Assembly (NCBI GenBank): GCA_964019425.1
Contig: OZ025801.1
Location: forward strand, 930,001 to 994,000
Reading direction: 5' to 3'
DNA: 64,000 nucleotides
Source of the DNA: Flectonema sp. DT1601
Lineage: Eukaryota; Euglenozoa; Diplonemea; Diplonemida; Diplonemidae
Part shown: positions 43,740-55,056 of the stretch, in pieces
Layout: each line of letters starts with the position of its first letter
Position numbering within the stretch: the first letter of the stretch is position 1
Notes under the pieces: model-generated
The model's database searches: none
The model's input: only the letters and a program-made list of their open reading frames with translations
What the model was told of the DNA's origin: nothing
Position numbers and translations under genes: made by a program

Positions 43740-44043
43740 TATCTTTTTTTTTTTTTTTTTTTTAAAATTATAATTACCGTATTCATTCTTATTGATTCTT
43801 GCTTATTGAAATTAAATAAACATAAATGTCATAGATCTGTTCCTTTAACTACTACTGTGGTTGGGGGAATTCTTTTTTTTTTTTGTTTTTTGTTTTGGTT
43901 TGTTTTTTTTGTTATTTTTAAGGAAAATAGTATTATAAGTCTTTTTTTTTTTTTTTTTTTATAAATTTTTTTGTTTTTGTTTTTATTGTATTATTATTGT
44001 TACTAATTTTTTTTTTTTTTTCGATCAATCAGAAAAAAAGCAG
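43740..44043. other. Intergenic poly(T)-rich spacer
   Basis: About 300 bp dominated by T-runs at about 43743, 43874, 43941 and 44007, with no ORF. It ends AAAAAAAGCAG (44043), an acceptor 12 nt before the next ATG. Confidence 0.55.
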
Positions 44044-44055
44044 GGTATTGTAATT

Positions 44056-45621
44056 ATGGTCGTCAGTAACAATGTATCACTTAAATTAGCAGAAATGAGA
44101 TGCGCTCTCATCGAATTAGGAAAACTAACAAAGACTAGCATTGTTGACATGGCGCAGGAATTTGTGCTATTTTCAGAAGATGAGTTAAGGAGTTGTTTAG
44201 AAAAAAGTCTTCACGCAGTACCTCCGTCAGGTGCCAGAACTCGACAGGCCAGACCAAGAACAAGTTTAATAGAAGAGAGGAAAATGGGAAATGCGTTTGT
44301 TTGTGATCCCGCATCGTCGATAGTGAGCGTTTCTGAAGAAGCGGTTGACTGTGTTATTGAGGTACCCAGTGATGATGAAGTATTGCGAAGCTCTTTAAGT
44401 ATAAAAGAAAATTGTAGAACTTCATCGAAATCTTCCTCACTGGTTCTGACGTTTTCAACAACCAGGTCGGAGGATCCAGCGATTAATGAAATTATAAACA
44501 ACGCTGTCTACGGTATCGAAATAGAGTCGTTCATTGTAAAAAAGACTCATGAACTTTGCACTAGTGACATAACCAAAGCTAGGGATGAGATATGCCCTTA
44601 TTTAGAAAAGTCAGTGTCAAGGTGTAATTTTAAGTTTATGGAATGTGCAGCAAGTAAAGGAGACACAGCATACACCTGTTGGAAGGTTACGACTGATAGC
44701 AGCATCACAAGTGAAGATGGACGACCACTGTTCGGGTTTGAGGTGGTGTCGTCAAAGCTTAAGGGGTGGGAGGGTCTCAACACTACTAAACGTGTCGCAT
44801 GTGCGATGACTGACTATGGCTGTGCAACAAATAACACAACCGCACTACACGTTCATGTTTCTTTTGAAAAAATAACTAACGCTCAGGTTCAAAACTTCGC
44901 TCTTTGGTATCTATTTTTTGAAACAACAATCGACCAGTTCCATTCCTACCCACGACGGGGTGACTCAAGCAGATACTGCAGAAGTGTACGTCGAAGTGTA
45001 CTTGCTTCAAGATATGACCAGACAGGATGTAATGACAAGGCAGCCTTAAAAACAATAAGCATGGTAGACGTATCGTATACTCAAGGCTTTAATCAAATGA
45101 TCAAATTACTTAATCCTCAACTCAATCAGAAATCTAACTCTGGACGGAATCACAAAGTTAACTTTCAACTACTAAAAAAGACAGAAGTTGGTGTCCCAAG
45201 CAGGAGAGTTGAATTTCGCCAACACGCTGGTACTTGTGATGGAGAAGAAATTGTCATGTGGGCTCGGTTTTGTACTGTTTTTTCATATGTGTTCTGCAGC
45301 AAAGAACTACCAAGCTTTGAGTTAGAACCGTCTGCATCCCTGTTATGGGAATCCTTGAAAGATGATGTTTTACAGTATGTTATTTATATGGTTGTTTTGT
45401 AGAAAGTCGTCAGGTCATTAAAAAAAACAACAACAATCAGGAACTATTATTCGGTAAAAAAGTATGCCTTACCCGAGCAGGAAGTACAAGAGAGAACCAG
45501 ACTTTCAGAGGAGATGAGACCCATGCCTCCGAGAAGACTATCTCGAGGAGTTGTTCGAAGTCAGTTCAGATTGTCGAACGTCAGCTGCGATGAGTTCATC
45601 ACTGCGAATCCATTACCGTGA
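44056..45621 (+). CDS. Putative amidoligase (Amidoligase_2 family, COOH-NH2 ligase fold)
   Basis: Exons are 44056-45374 and 45441-45621 (66-bp intron ending CAACAATCAG), giving 499 residues. After a roughly 140-residue Ser-rich N-terminus, motifs of the family appear in order: YGIEIESFIV, CWKVTTDSSI, FGFEVVSSKLKGWEGL, ALHVHVSF, FWY-type hydrophobic helix, and VEFRQHAGTCDGEEIVMW. These include the Glu, His and Arg residues expected for ATP and metal binding. Members are found in fungi and bacteria and are predicted to form amide bonds on peptides or proteins; substrates are mostly unknown. The enzyme core looks complete. Confidence 0.82.
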
Positions 45622-46295
45622 AGATATGGCAAAACAATTATCTGATGTTCAGCTTTCCGTTATGGGTTTTGTTTTCCGTTAAAAAAATGAAGACATGCGT
45701 TTGCTTATTCTGGTTTTTTTTTTCTTTTTACATTCCTTTTGTTGTTGTCTTAATTGCTATTCTCATTGGTTTATGTTCTTTACTCTCCTTCTCAAAATGC
45801 CGAGTTTAAGAGTTCGCTGTGCCCAGATGTTCAATTTTTTTTTTTTTTTTTTTTAGTTGTCGTGATGCAATATTATAGTGTGCACATTTGTCTCTGTTTT
45901 CCTTTTTTTTTGGTTGGTTCAAGGAACACTGCAGTAACTCACCGCTTTGTTGCCGTGTTGGGGAACCTCGTTCAATAGAAACGGAGAGGAAAAAAAAAAA
46001 AAAGAGAGAGAGAGAGAGAGAGAGGTTTTTATTTTTATTGTTCAGCGTTACAACGCTTTCCAGCGCTTACGTAAATATCTGCTGCTCTTCCTTCTCGTAG
46101 CCCGTTTTTTTTTTTCCACTCTTTTCTTCTTTTTTCGAAAAAGTGATGTTTTTTTTCTGCTCTCTGTTCTTACTTTCATGGTGTCCAACAAGGGAGAATT
46201 TCTCAATTTTCGACGAAAGAAACCCTTTTTTTTTTTTTTTTTATAAAAGATTGGTTGTTTCGAGTTTGTTGTATTATTATGTTCTGCCGACTAAA

Positions 46296-46326
<31 letters not shown>

Positions 46327-48025
46327 GGAGAAAAAAGAATATGAGTCATCTATCGATTCCGTATTGTACGATCATCAGCCACGGAGATCGTGTTTACCTT
46401 TTAGTCAACATGTATTGTAACTAATGTTTTATTTTAGTTAAACTCTAGTACAATATACTCAAAAAATATTCAACCTCCCTTTTCAAACTGTAGTGAGAAA
46501 TAAGGAATTCCCTTATCTTATTACTCTCGTGGTGTGAATTATGTTTGCTGGTGGTGGTTGTATTACAGACCTGCAACTGCTTACACTCTTTTCCCGCAAT
46601 GATGGACACTGCTGGTTTGATATTTGTTTAATCCATTACTGTCAATGAATTTATTTCTCCTTTTCCCAATTGGTGGGAATGATGGTGTGTTTGGATTTTA
46701 TTTGTTTACGTGTCTGTTTTTTTTTTCTTTTTTTTTTTTTTAGTTCTTCCTTTCGAGCAAATCATTTTGTTTCCTTCATTTTCCCAAATTTCTTTTCCAG
46801 CATAGCGCAGGAGAATAAAATCGAGAAAATTTTTTTTTGTACTCAGAAAAGAATAATTGATCACCTTGTTATGTTTTAGTCCATATTCCTTCATCGTGTG
46901 TGATGTAAAGTAGGGTAATACTCGCAGATGAGAATAATAAATTTTTCCTCACTCATCTTTGTTATTCAGTTTTTAATGGTGTTAGTCCCCCCAGTTCCAA
47001 GCACTGATTTACAACAACTGAATCAAAGAGACAGTGTATACGGATAAGTTAGAAAAAAAAAATAGTTCACAATAATATTTTGCGTTTTTGACATATCAGT
47101 TTTAAAGTTCTTCCACAACAATCCTAATAAGATTACTTCTTATGTAAGTGTTCGATATGTTTACCTCATGGTCTATGTAACGAACTGCATCGACGGAACG
47201 TGTAGTAGTGAATCCCAATTATTTTATTTACATGTGACTGTGTCATTGTTCACTTGTTGTGTTTATCTTTTTTTTTTTTTCATTTACACTTATTTTACTT
47301 TTGTTTGTCGGGAGGAAATTCAGTTACCCAGGAGGTAGTTTTGCATAGGTTTTTTTTTTTTTTTTTCCCCGTTTTTTGCACCGACAAAGTCGGAGAAGAA
47401 AACTTTTCATAAGAATAGTTTTATTTATTATGCTCAAAAAATGTTACCTATTTTCCCTGTGCCGCCACGGATATACCTGTCTGTAGTCAACAAATATAAG
47501 GCTAATCTGAATGCTTTTTCTTTAATACCAAACAGCTTAGTTGTTAGAGAAAAAAAAAAAAAAAAAAAAAAAAAGAATGTTGACAGAGCGCAGACCCTTC
47601 TTTAGCATTTCTTGTTTGTAAGAATTATTGTTTACCTCTTATTTTGTTTACCTCTGAAAATCTTTTTTTTTTTTTGCATATTAGTACTTTGTTATTTATT
47701 TATTTATTTTTTTTTTTTGTGGGAAGTTGTACACGAAACATAGCCCACTCACAGTTCTTACTACTGATTTGTAGTTTCTAGTGTCAACAGATTCTTCTTG
47801 AGCACTACTCATTTTTGTTCACACGCACCACTCCGAGGCGTGCCGATTGTTAAATTTAATTACGTCTTTCACGTGTTTTTATAATACTTTCCTTCTTACA
47901 GGAAACCAAGTACGAGGATGAGGTTTTCTTGCTAATGTCAAACACTTCTCATGTTCAGTTGGTATTTCTATATTCTTATTGATCACAGTAAATACATCAC
48001 ATGCTGTAACTGACTGTTATCGTAG
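45622..48025. other. Gene-poor 2.4-kb stretch
   Basis: The longest stretch without a supportable gene inside the cluster. It is very rich in T- and A-runs, with a (GA)n microsatellite (46004-46024). Short hairpins include CCGAC/GTCGG at about 47381-47394 and GATGAG/CTCATC near 46927-46957. Small ORFs (60-99 codons) are phenylalanine/lysine-rich homopolymer products without start context. I see no tRNA signature. It could be long UTRs or carry small RNA genes I cannot identify. A CGTAG acceptor ends it (48021-48025). Confidence 0.5.
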
Positions 48026-48031
48026 ATAAAT

Positions 48032-50721
48032 ATGGGATGTACTCCGTCAAAGGATGACAAGAAGAAAGATGATCGAAGACGCTCTGAAGCACCGAATGAA
48101 GCACCCGAGAGAAAGAGTAAGAAACCTCCAACAAAACCACCTGGAGGAGGTGGGAAGGATAAAGTACCAAAACCAGGACCAAAGTCAGCAAGACCTGCTC
48201 CACCTCCCTTCTCTAAGGGTGCTGCTGCTGCCGCCGCTACCAGTGCTAATTCGTTAATGGCTAAAAGCATGCCAGAAGCTGGATCGCAGTCTCAGCTGCT
48301 GAAGACCGCTGCAACGGCAGCCGCCGCAGCGGTTGGAGCCCCTCAGGTAAATCCAAAAAAGGTAAACGGACTCGCCATCGTCATCAGCATCATTGCAACT
48401 GCGACCGCTGCAGCCGTTGCTGAAACCAACGCACAAAAAAAACGCGAAAAGAGGCAAAAGAAAGAAGCAGAGGAACAAGAACGCCGTTTCGCCGCTGAAG
48501 AACGAGAAGCAGCAGTACTTCGAAGAGTTGAAGAAATGGAACGCAGAGCTGAGGAAGCAACTAGAAAGCTTGAAGAAGCACACCAAAAGTTAAACAAGTC
48601 AGACTCAACCTTTAAATCAATAAGTGATGATGGCTCAGACAGCAGTAAGAAATCACCTCAACGTAGTCACCTGTACTCTGAGTCACCTGGAAGGTCACCT
48701 GGTCTTCATGAAGATCCACACACGGCAGTTATTGAACTTCGTCAAGGTCTTGGTGTCTACACTATTGAAGAAGAGTTACAGCCTCCTGGAACTGGAACAC
48801 GTTTCTCAATAAAGAATACCACTGATTTCACTGCAGTAGTATCTCTTTCCTTTATTGGGTCGAAGAATCTTGAATTTCAAATACCCGAATCTTCAGCCGC
48901 TCGCGGTGTTACTCACTCAACAATAAAACCTCCTGACGGTGTTGAGGTTTGCGGTGAAACAGGACCCACAGACCAACTCACTCTGTGTATTGTTAAACCA
49001 GCCAATGTTTACTCACAGTTTACTATTTGTGTACAATCGAAGTGGCAGTTGTTAGCCGATAAAGACCTTGAAAAGCCTGCTAGCAATAGAGTTATGATAT
49101 CAAAAGAAGCAGATGCTCATGTTTATTCACCACCAGCAAGGTCGGAGTCAAGAAGTCCAGGGAAGTCTAGAAACCAACAATCACCAGACGGAAGTTGTGA
49201 TGTTAGCAGTTCATCAAAAGAGTTGCACAAATTACGTCAAAAAGAACAACACGGTGATGGTATAGTGGGTGCTGCAATTAAATACAATATTCCTTTTGTG
49301 GATCCAGACTTCCCACCTGATCCTCACATAGAAAGGCATACTCAAAGACCCTGCTCTTCTTGGCAACGAGCTGAAAAAGTTTATAGAAAAGCAAATAAAA
49401 TATCAGTAAACTCATTGTCTCAGGTGTTACAACCAAAACCGTGCAGTTTTGAAACTACTGGTGAAGCTATGAGGTGGGTTATAATGGGGATTTGTGCATT
49501 GTTAGATCAGAGTCCTGATGCTCTCTATAGTCTGTATCCGTGCTTAGTAAATCCAAACGACCGTTCAGATGCTCTTCAGAAGGTAAGCGCAGTTGACAGT
49601 TGGTGGTGCGCTAACGGATGGTGGGTAAAACAAACATTAGATTCTTACATCCCAGTAGACAACGGTCTTCCTTCCTTAGTAGTCTCCAAAGAAGTATGGC
49701 CATCTCTCGTTCTGAAGGCATACGCTAGGAGTAGAGGAGGGTTTAATAACATTAAATATGGTACTATCGGTCATTTCCTACAAGATGCAACTGGATGCCC
49801 TTATAAAAGAATTCCCTTCACATTCGCAACTGAAGAATGCAATACTGGTGAAGAAATAGAGGAAGGAGACAGTGACCTCTTTAACTTATGGGAAACTATT
49901 AAAGAACATTTATCACTAAAACACATCGTTGTTGTCAATACCAGAGAACATAGTGCTTCTGAACTTACTTGGAGAGGTGATTGTGATATAGAAATTGAAG
50001 ACTCAAAAAGTCCACCCCTATGGGCATTTCCACCTGACACATCATTGCCTATACTGGATGCTAGAGAGGATGCCACTGATATTAGACACAACTCTGTAAG
50101 GTTAAGGAATAGATGGGGATGGCCACTCGAAATAAACGACGCAGAAGTAGATAAATCAGATCGATGGGTCAGCTATTCGGATCTACTCAACGGGTTTTCC
50201 AGTTTAACAATTTGCTTTCTCTCTCCCGGTTGGAATGACATGCGTGTGAAAATCCACGCAAAAGCTCAACTTGATACTTATTTCGAATTATTCGTCACAT
50301 CTGAGGCACAGCTTCAAATTTGGTTAGGCTCAGCAACTCACAGCAAGTCACTTATGGGACTTCTTATTTTAGAGCCAACGTCTGATAACCGTTATGGAAA
50401 TTACAAATCAAAAACAGTTCTCGGAATTGAGAAAAGCAGTCAAATTTGGGGTGAAGTGACACTTGAGAAAGCAGCATCTCCTTATCTCATAATACCTTTA
50501 CTGTATCGAGATCCTGATGAGTTTGGGTCTGCTGACGTTTACGATGCTATCGATGAATATATTTTATCAATTCGATCTCATGAGAACACTAAAGGTAAAG
50601 CGGTGTTTAAACAATCGTCATCTCAACTTATTACCCAAGCAGAGTTAGCAGCCATTCTTCAAAGTGGTGATAGTAAAACGGTTGCTGAAGACAAGTCTGG
50701 TCATGCCGTCACTATCAAGGT

Positions 50722-50753
<32 letters not shown>

Positions 50754-51171
50754 GACACAAAAATTTTTTGAAAAAAAAAAAAAAAAAAAACAGCTTCTAC
50801 AACAATACCGATGGCTTGGTTGTGCGGTAATAAACTCAACTAGTTCAGCTGTACAGTTGAACGTTAACTTTTCAGGATCTGAGGGCTACGTTATTCAAAA
50901 ACTAGACAACCAAGTTTCTCAAGAAACAAACGGTTCTTTAACCATAGTAGTACCACCGAGAACTACGACGTTTTTATGTAGTATGGTCAGTTCAGAGGAA
51001 TCATGGTGCCATTCTTTACAAGCTGTCTGTCTTTGGATGAGGTCAAGTGACGTACTTAAGACTGCAACTCCAATGGAAACTTGTATCAATACTGGAAGTT
51101 ACCCAAACATCTATAAAGAAGCACAGTTGAATGGGTTGGCTACGAGAACTAATCAGGTCTCACTCTCTTGA
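48032..51171 (+). CDS. Calpain-like protein, N-terminally acylated, catalytically degenerate
   Basis: Exons are 48032-50719 and 50794-51171 (74-bp intron with a T-run, then an A-run and ACAG), giving 1021 residues. MGCTPS at the start fits dual N-myristoylation (Gly2) and palmitoylation (Cys3). A Pro/Ala-rich region, a coiled coil (AAEEREAAVLRRVEEMERRA) and a small beta domain follow, then a calpain core from about residue 430 (YNIPFVDPDFPPDPH, SWQRAEKV, EVWPSLVLKAYARSRGGFNN, RNRWGWPLEI). The QGxxGDCW site reads TTGEAMRWV and the active His motif is missing; only the Asn-type RNxWG remains. It is therefore likely a non-peptidase calpain-like protein. Kinetoplastids have many such acylated, degenerate calpains at membrane or cytoskeleton. 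C-terminal beta-sandwich repeats follow. A 3' extension beyond VSLS by further splicing is possible. Confidence 0.86.
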
Positions 51172-51637
51172 AAATGGGACATTTTTAAAAAAAATAAAAA
51201 AAAAAAATAACAGCAAACTGTCACAATAAAAAAAAAAAAAAAAACAGGTTTGCTAATAGATAAAATAATACCTGTACCAATAAAAAAAAAAAAAATAAAA
51301 ATAAAAATGTCGTATTTTAATTTTTCTTTAACTAATTAATGTTAGCGACTCTGCAGCACTTAATGGATACATGCCTGTATTTCACCTTGGTATGGCGCAC
51401 TTGTAGTGCTACGCTGACGTTTTTTTTTTTTTTTTGCGATTGTAAGTACACCCCCTACTCAGTTCCTATTTAGATGAATCCCCTTCCAATGCTGTCAGCA
51501 CAGTCTGGTTTTTCTTTTCATTCATTTTTTAAAATAAAATTTTTATATTTTAATTTTTGCTCATAATCAGATGCACATGAACATGTTTTAGAGAGGTCAT
51601 AATATTGTTGTTGTGACACACGGAGAACTTCTGGTAG
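51172..51637. other. Intergenic spacer
   Basis: About 470 bp with A-runs each followed by ACAG (for example 51211 and 51246), which could be extra splice acceptors for the calpain-like transcript. No independent ORF. It ends CTGGTAG (51637). Confidence 0.45.
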
Positions 51638-51641
51638 TACA

Positions 51642-52514
51642 ATGGTAAGTCCTTTCTTGTCACAGAGGTGGGGAAAGAAAAAAAATAATAATAATAAAAA
51701 AATGATGTTTCGTGAAAAATGCCTTAGTGATTTCCGTGTTCCGAAGAATACTTTTAGAGCGAAGATTAAGAGGGTGGGAAACACTGGTGCTGGATTTTCG
51801 ATTGCGGGTGGACTTGTTTTGTTGACAATTACAAAAGGAAGAGGTAATTGGAGAAAGAATCTTTCATTAATCGGGCACTATCCTATATCAGGTCTGATCG
51901 TGGGAGGAACGTATGAACTGATGCTAGAGGCGGGAGATTTTCACCACACTCCGTTATTATTCGCAACATCAGCAATGTTATCATTGACGCCGACTATGAT
52001 GATATTAGGACAACGGATATCTAATGCTGCAATGTTCGCATTTCTTACGAGTATTGCTTGTTTTCTTTGTCAATTCACCCAAGAAAGACTTGTCGTTTCG
52101 AACACCGCAAACCGCTACTTCGATTTATATGACAAAAACACTTCTCCAAACAGATTAAAAGATGCAGATAGAATAATGTATGAATTATACATCAAGGATT
52201 TCAATGAAAAAAACGCCGTGTCAGCCACAAGCAAACATAAGCGCGTTCACATCGACGACTTTCGTGACGAGGATGGAAATATTAACTACGGCGCGTACAA
52301 TCAAGCTCATAGACTTTACATATTGCAAGGACAGGGAAAATGGTCTACTTGGATTCTCGAATTTCTTACCGATTTAAATGCCGCCTACGCTTACGCGTTT
52401 CATGAAGTTTCATCTGAAATAGGAAACTCACATATAAATGAGGGACCTCGAGAACATCTACCTCCTGCGGCAGTGAAACGAGCTGAGATAATAGTTGAAA
52501 AGTACAGAAACTAA
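51642..52514 (+). CDS. Uncharacterised multi-pass membrane protein
   Basis: A single exon with two possible starts. The ATG at 51642 gives 290 residues, 4 nt after a TAG acceptor. The ATG at 51702 gives 270 residues, 36 nt after TCTTGTCACAG. The second avoids an Asn/Lys homopolymer leader and starts MMFREKCLSDF, so it is plausible. Three or four hydrophobic segments follow (FSIAGGLVLLTITKG, YPISGLIVGGTYELML, PLLFATSAMLSLTPTMMIL, AAMFAFLTSIACFLCQF). The roughly 150-residue hydrophilic C-terminus ends with a helical tail. A mitochondrial or ER location is possible. No family recognised. Confidence 0.7.
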   Translation: MVSPFLSQRWGKKKNNNNKKMMFREKCLSDFRVPKNTFRAKIKRVGNTGAGFSIAGGLVLLTITKGRGNWRKNLSLIGHYPISGLIVGGTYELMLEAGDFHHTPLLFATSAMLSLTPTMMILGQRISNAAMFAFLTSIACFLCQFTQERLVVSNTANRYFDLYDKNTSPNRLKDADRIMYELYIKDFNEKNAVSATSKHKRVHIDDFRDEDGNINYGAYNQAHRLYILQGQGKWSTWILEFLTDLNAAYAYAFHEVSSEIGNSHINEGPREHLPPAAVKRAEIIVEKYRN

Positions 52515-52807
52515 TCTCCTCAATCCATCGATTTGGGTCATTATTCTTGATTAATTGATATTATAACCGTAGGGTAAGGGTGAGTAGTATTTGGTCTTTT
52601 ATCAGTCGCTCGCATTTCCACTTTTTTTTATTGAGGTGGTGAGTTGGTATTTCCCAACGTAACAGTCGTATCTACTGCAATAGTTCACTGTCACAGGAAG
52701 ACCTATAAAAAAAATGAATTAAGTTTGAGCTGGGGTAGCTGCTTAACTGTTTATTTCAGTATGATCATATTTAGTATTTTTGATTCCTCCACAGGACGCT
52801 GATTGAG

Positions 52808-53170
52808 ATGGCTGCGTTGCCGGCGGCATCAGGAGCGATGCAGACACCTATCTGGCTGACTGCAGCTATGAAGGATTCAGCAACTCATCAAATATTACTT
52901 TCTCTTAGTGATCCAGTAGCACTACCGCGGATTAAACCTTTATCACAAGATGGTGATAAGAAGTATTCTTTAATGATGGTCAGCAGTAGATTTGTTGGTC
53001 TCAGCAAACCAGAAAGACGAAAGCTACTCTTAGGAAGAATGCGTGAACTCTTCTCTAGAGAGAAAAGGAAAGTAATGGCAAAAACTATCGAGTGGGATCT
53101 CCTAACTCCTCAACAATATGACTGGCTGTACAACGGAAAGTATCAGTCACCGCCTGTTCTTCCACAGTAG
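52808..53170 (+). CDS. Small protein, possibly BolA-like
   Basis: A single exon of 120 residues, with CCTCCACAG acceptor 13 nt before the ATG. The central stretch YSLMMVSSRFVGLSKPERRK resembles the BolA core (VS-x-F-x-G-x-s-x-x-x-R), and the preceding segment could be its first strands. The usual invariant His after that Arg is not present, and the C-terminal half (EWDLLTPQQYDWLYNG) only loosely fits. BolA proteins act with monothiol glutaredoxins in Fe-S cluster trafficking. Call tentative; a small mitochondrial protein of other type is equally possible. Confidence 0.6.
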   Translation: MAALPAASGAMQTPIWLTAAMKDSATHQILLSLSDPVALPRIKPLSQDGDKKYSLMMVSSRFVGLSKPERRKLLLGRMRELFSREKRKVMAKTIEWDLLTPQQYDWLYNGKYQSPPVLPQ

Positions 53171-53622
53171 TACGATATTACTGAAAAAAAACAGTGACAA
53201 TTAATTTCAGGTATAAGAACACAGATTGACTACCAACAAAACACCGACTGATAATAATAATAATCAATTATTATTATTTTGGCAGATTTGAGTCTGATGA
53301 CTGTTTTCGTTTTAATTTTTTTTTTTTATACCCACTTTCTGTTCTTGTCCTTTCCTCAAAAAAAAGGAAAAAACAGCATTTTCCTTCGATCGGAAAACCA
53401 CGCAGTAGTTGCGTGGGTTAATTATGTTAATTTAAAACAAAAGTAGCCGACGCCATCGATCATTTCGAAAAAGGAGAATCTTCCACTCAAAAAAGAGATT
53501 CACTGCATGGCTCGACCTGTGTTGTCATCCTTCCTAAAGATAGGAAATAATTATGATGAGGACATTATTGTGTTGTGTTTCTTTTTCATTCTTTTTTATG
53601 TTGTTATTCAATTCGACACCAG
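53171..53622. other. Intergenic spacer with a small hairpin
   Basis: About 450 bp. A stem CCACGCA ... TGCGTGG lies at 53399-53418, followed by purine-rich sequence. The frame of the next gene is open upstream (from 53553) and encodes a hydrophobic stretch, but this precedes the ACACCAG acceptor (53622). Confidence 0.45.
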
Positions 53623-53639
53623 CAACACAAACTAACAAC

Positions 53640-54122
53640 ATGTCTGACGACGGACGTTCAGCAAAAAGATGTGAAAACATGACACTAGACAAGGCGGTTA
53701 AAATTTACATTTATTTTGTAAGAGTAACCGTGGCTATAATGACTGCTGTTTTGGTATTCTTTTTTGGACTCTCAATGGAGAGAGAGTGTAAGAGCAGTCG
53801 ATTAAATTTCGTTGGGAAGATGTTTTCCGTTATATCATACATGGGATACATCTTCATGTCTGCATTGGTATTCATTGTACAACTCGAGCTTAAATTCTTC
53901 TTAAAATACATTAACATGCTGCACTACTGGCCTGCTAAGGCTGGAATGCAGATATTTCTTGGTGTTCAAACATTAAACGCAAAAGAGAATCTAGACACTG
54001 CTGGGCTATCAAGTGGTACTCAACGTGTCATTGCTGACATCACCGGATGGATTCTGGTATCTACAGGGTTGTCGTTATTCGCTCTTTGTATGTGTTGCTT
54101 ATTATATAGTATGATAGACTGA
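53640..54122 (+). CDS. Four-TM Golgi-type membrane protein (TVP15/COPI-associated-like)
   Basis: 160 residues from the ATG at 53640, 17 nt after an ACACCAG acceptor. Four hydrophobic segments (KIYIYFVRVTVAIMTAVLVF, FSVISYMGYIFMSALVFIV, a shorter one at YWPAKAGMQIFLGVQTL, and GWILVSTGLSLFALCMCCLL) give the layout of TVP15/COPI-associated proteins. The third segment matches the family's conserved aromatic-G-x-FLG pattern. These are late-Golgi vesicle proteins of poorly known function. The stop is only 47 bp before the next start codon. Confidence 0.68.
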   Translation: MSDDGRSAKRCENMTLDKAVKIYIYFVRVTVAIMTAVLVFFFGLSMERECKSSRLNFVGKMFSVISYMGYIFMSALVFIVQLELKFFLKYINMLHYWPAKAGMQIFLGVQTLNAKENLDTAGLSSGTQRVIADITGWILVSTGLSLFALCMCCLLYSMID

Positions 54123-54169
54123 CTGTTTGGGGAAAAAACAAACAAAAAAAAACAACAGCACTTTGCCGA

Positions 54170-54601
54170 ATGAACAAAGACGACCTCTCAGCCTATGCTA
54201 ATGTAGCAGCTGATAGCTTAGCGAGAAATGCCAGGAAATTAAAAGAGAAAGCGGAACACGCAGGTAAGTCAGATACTCATGAAAATATCCAAGGAGAGGC
54301 AACATCACCTCCGCTATCAACAGCGCTACTTAATCAACAGCCTGAAGAATCACTTCAGCAGTTGGATGATGAGGAAGATGCTAGTGGAGCTTTCCCTTTC
54401 AATGTAAACACCAGCGAAAGAACAGTAAAAACTGCTAAAGGTGACGAGCCGTACAGCCCACCAGCTGCATTCGCTTCCGGAACTCTTGATGAAGACATAA
54501 ACAGCAGAAGACAACGTGAAGACGATGAACTTGAAAAGATGTACGCCAATGCGATGGGAGCCAATGCTTCAAAACCTACAACGTTTGATGCTGCAGACTA
54601 A
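54170..54601 (+). CDS. Small acidic, disordered protein (143 residues)
   Basis: A single exon. The ATG lies 11 nt after AACAACAG and 47 bp after the previous stop, the tightest spacing in the window. It begins with a helical segment (SLARNARKLKEKAEHAG), then is acidic and Ser/Ala/Pro-rich (LQQLDDEEDASGAFPF, DEDINSRRQREDDELEKMYA). It has no domain, membrane segment or signal peptide. The spacing supports trans-splicing from a common precursor with the TVP15-like gene. No function assigned. Confidence 0.7.
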   Translation: MNKDDLSAYANVAADSLARNARKLKEKAEHAGKSDTHENIQGEATSPPLSTALLNQQPEESLQQLDDEEDASGAFPFNVNTSERTVKTAKGDEPYSPPAAFASGTLDEDINSRRQREDDELEKMYANAMGANASKPTTFDAAD

Positions 54602-55040
54602 TTCACGTAATTTATATTTTAGCGATGCAGTACTCTTAAAGCCGAACTCAAGTCAGAATCTAATATACGACTACTGATGAGATAAGAAACAGCAAACGGC
54701 GATAGAATCTACGTCCTGAACCGGAAGTGCTGCAAAGTGTTTGTAGCTGTACGATATTTTATTGGGGGACTGTCACCCTTATTTAGTTTAGGGTTGCTAC
54801 TTGTTGATGGTCTTGTTTCCTTCCCTTGCCCCCCTCTCTGAATTCTTTCAAATGGTTCGTCTCAATTAAAAAAAAAAAAAAAAAAAAGTCTCTTTTTTCT
54901 GTTACGTTTTACTATAGCTGTTGTACTAGTGAAAATATTTGTTCACAAAAAAAAAAACAAAAAAAAAAAAAAAAGTGAATTGTCTGTTACCTGTTTGAGT
55001 CATCCCTATGAGTTTATATTATTTTATAAACACAGGTCAG
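54602..55040. other. Intergenic spacer
   Basis: About 440 bp with A-runs near 54867-54887 and 54946-54974 and no ORF. It ends with two adjacent acceptors, CACAG (55035) and GTCAG (55040). Confidence 0.5.
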
Positions 55041-55056
55041 GGCCAAGTATTTTATA

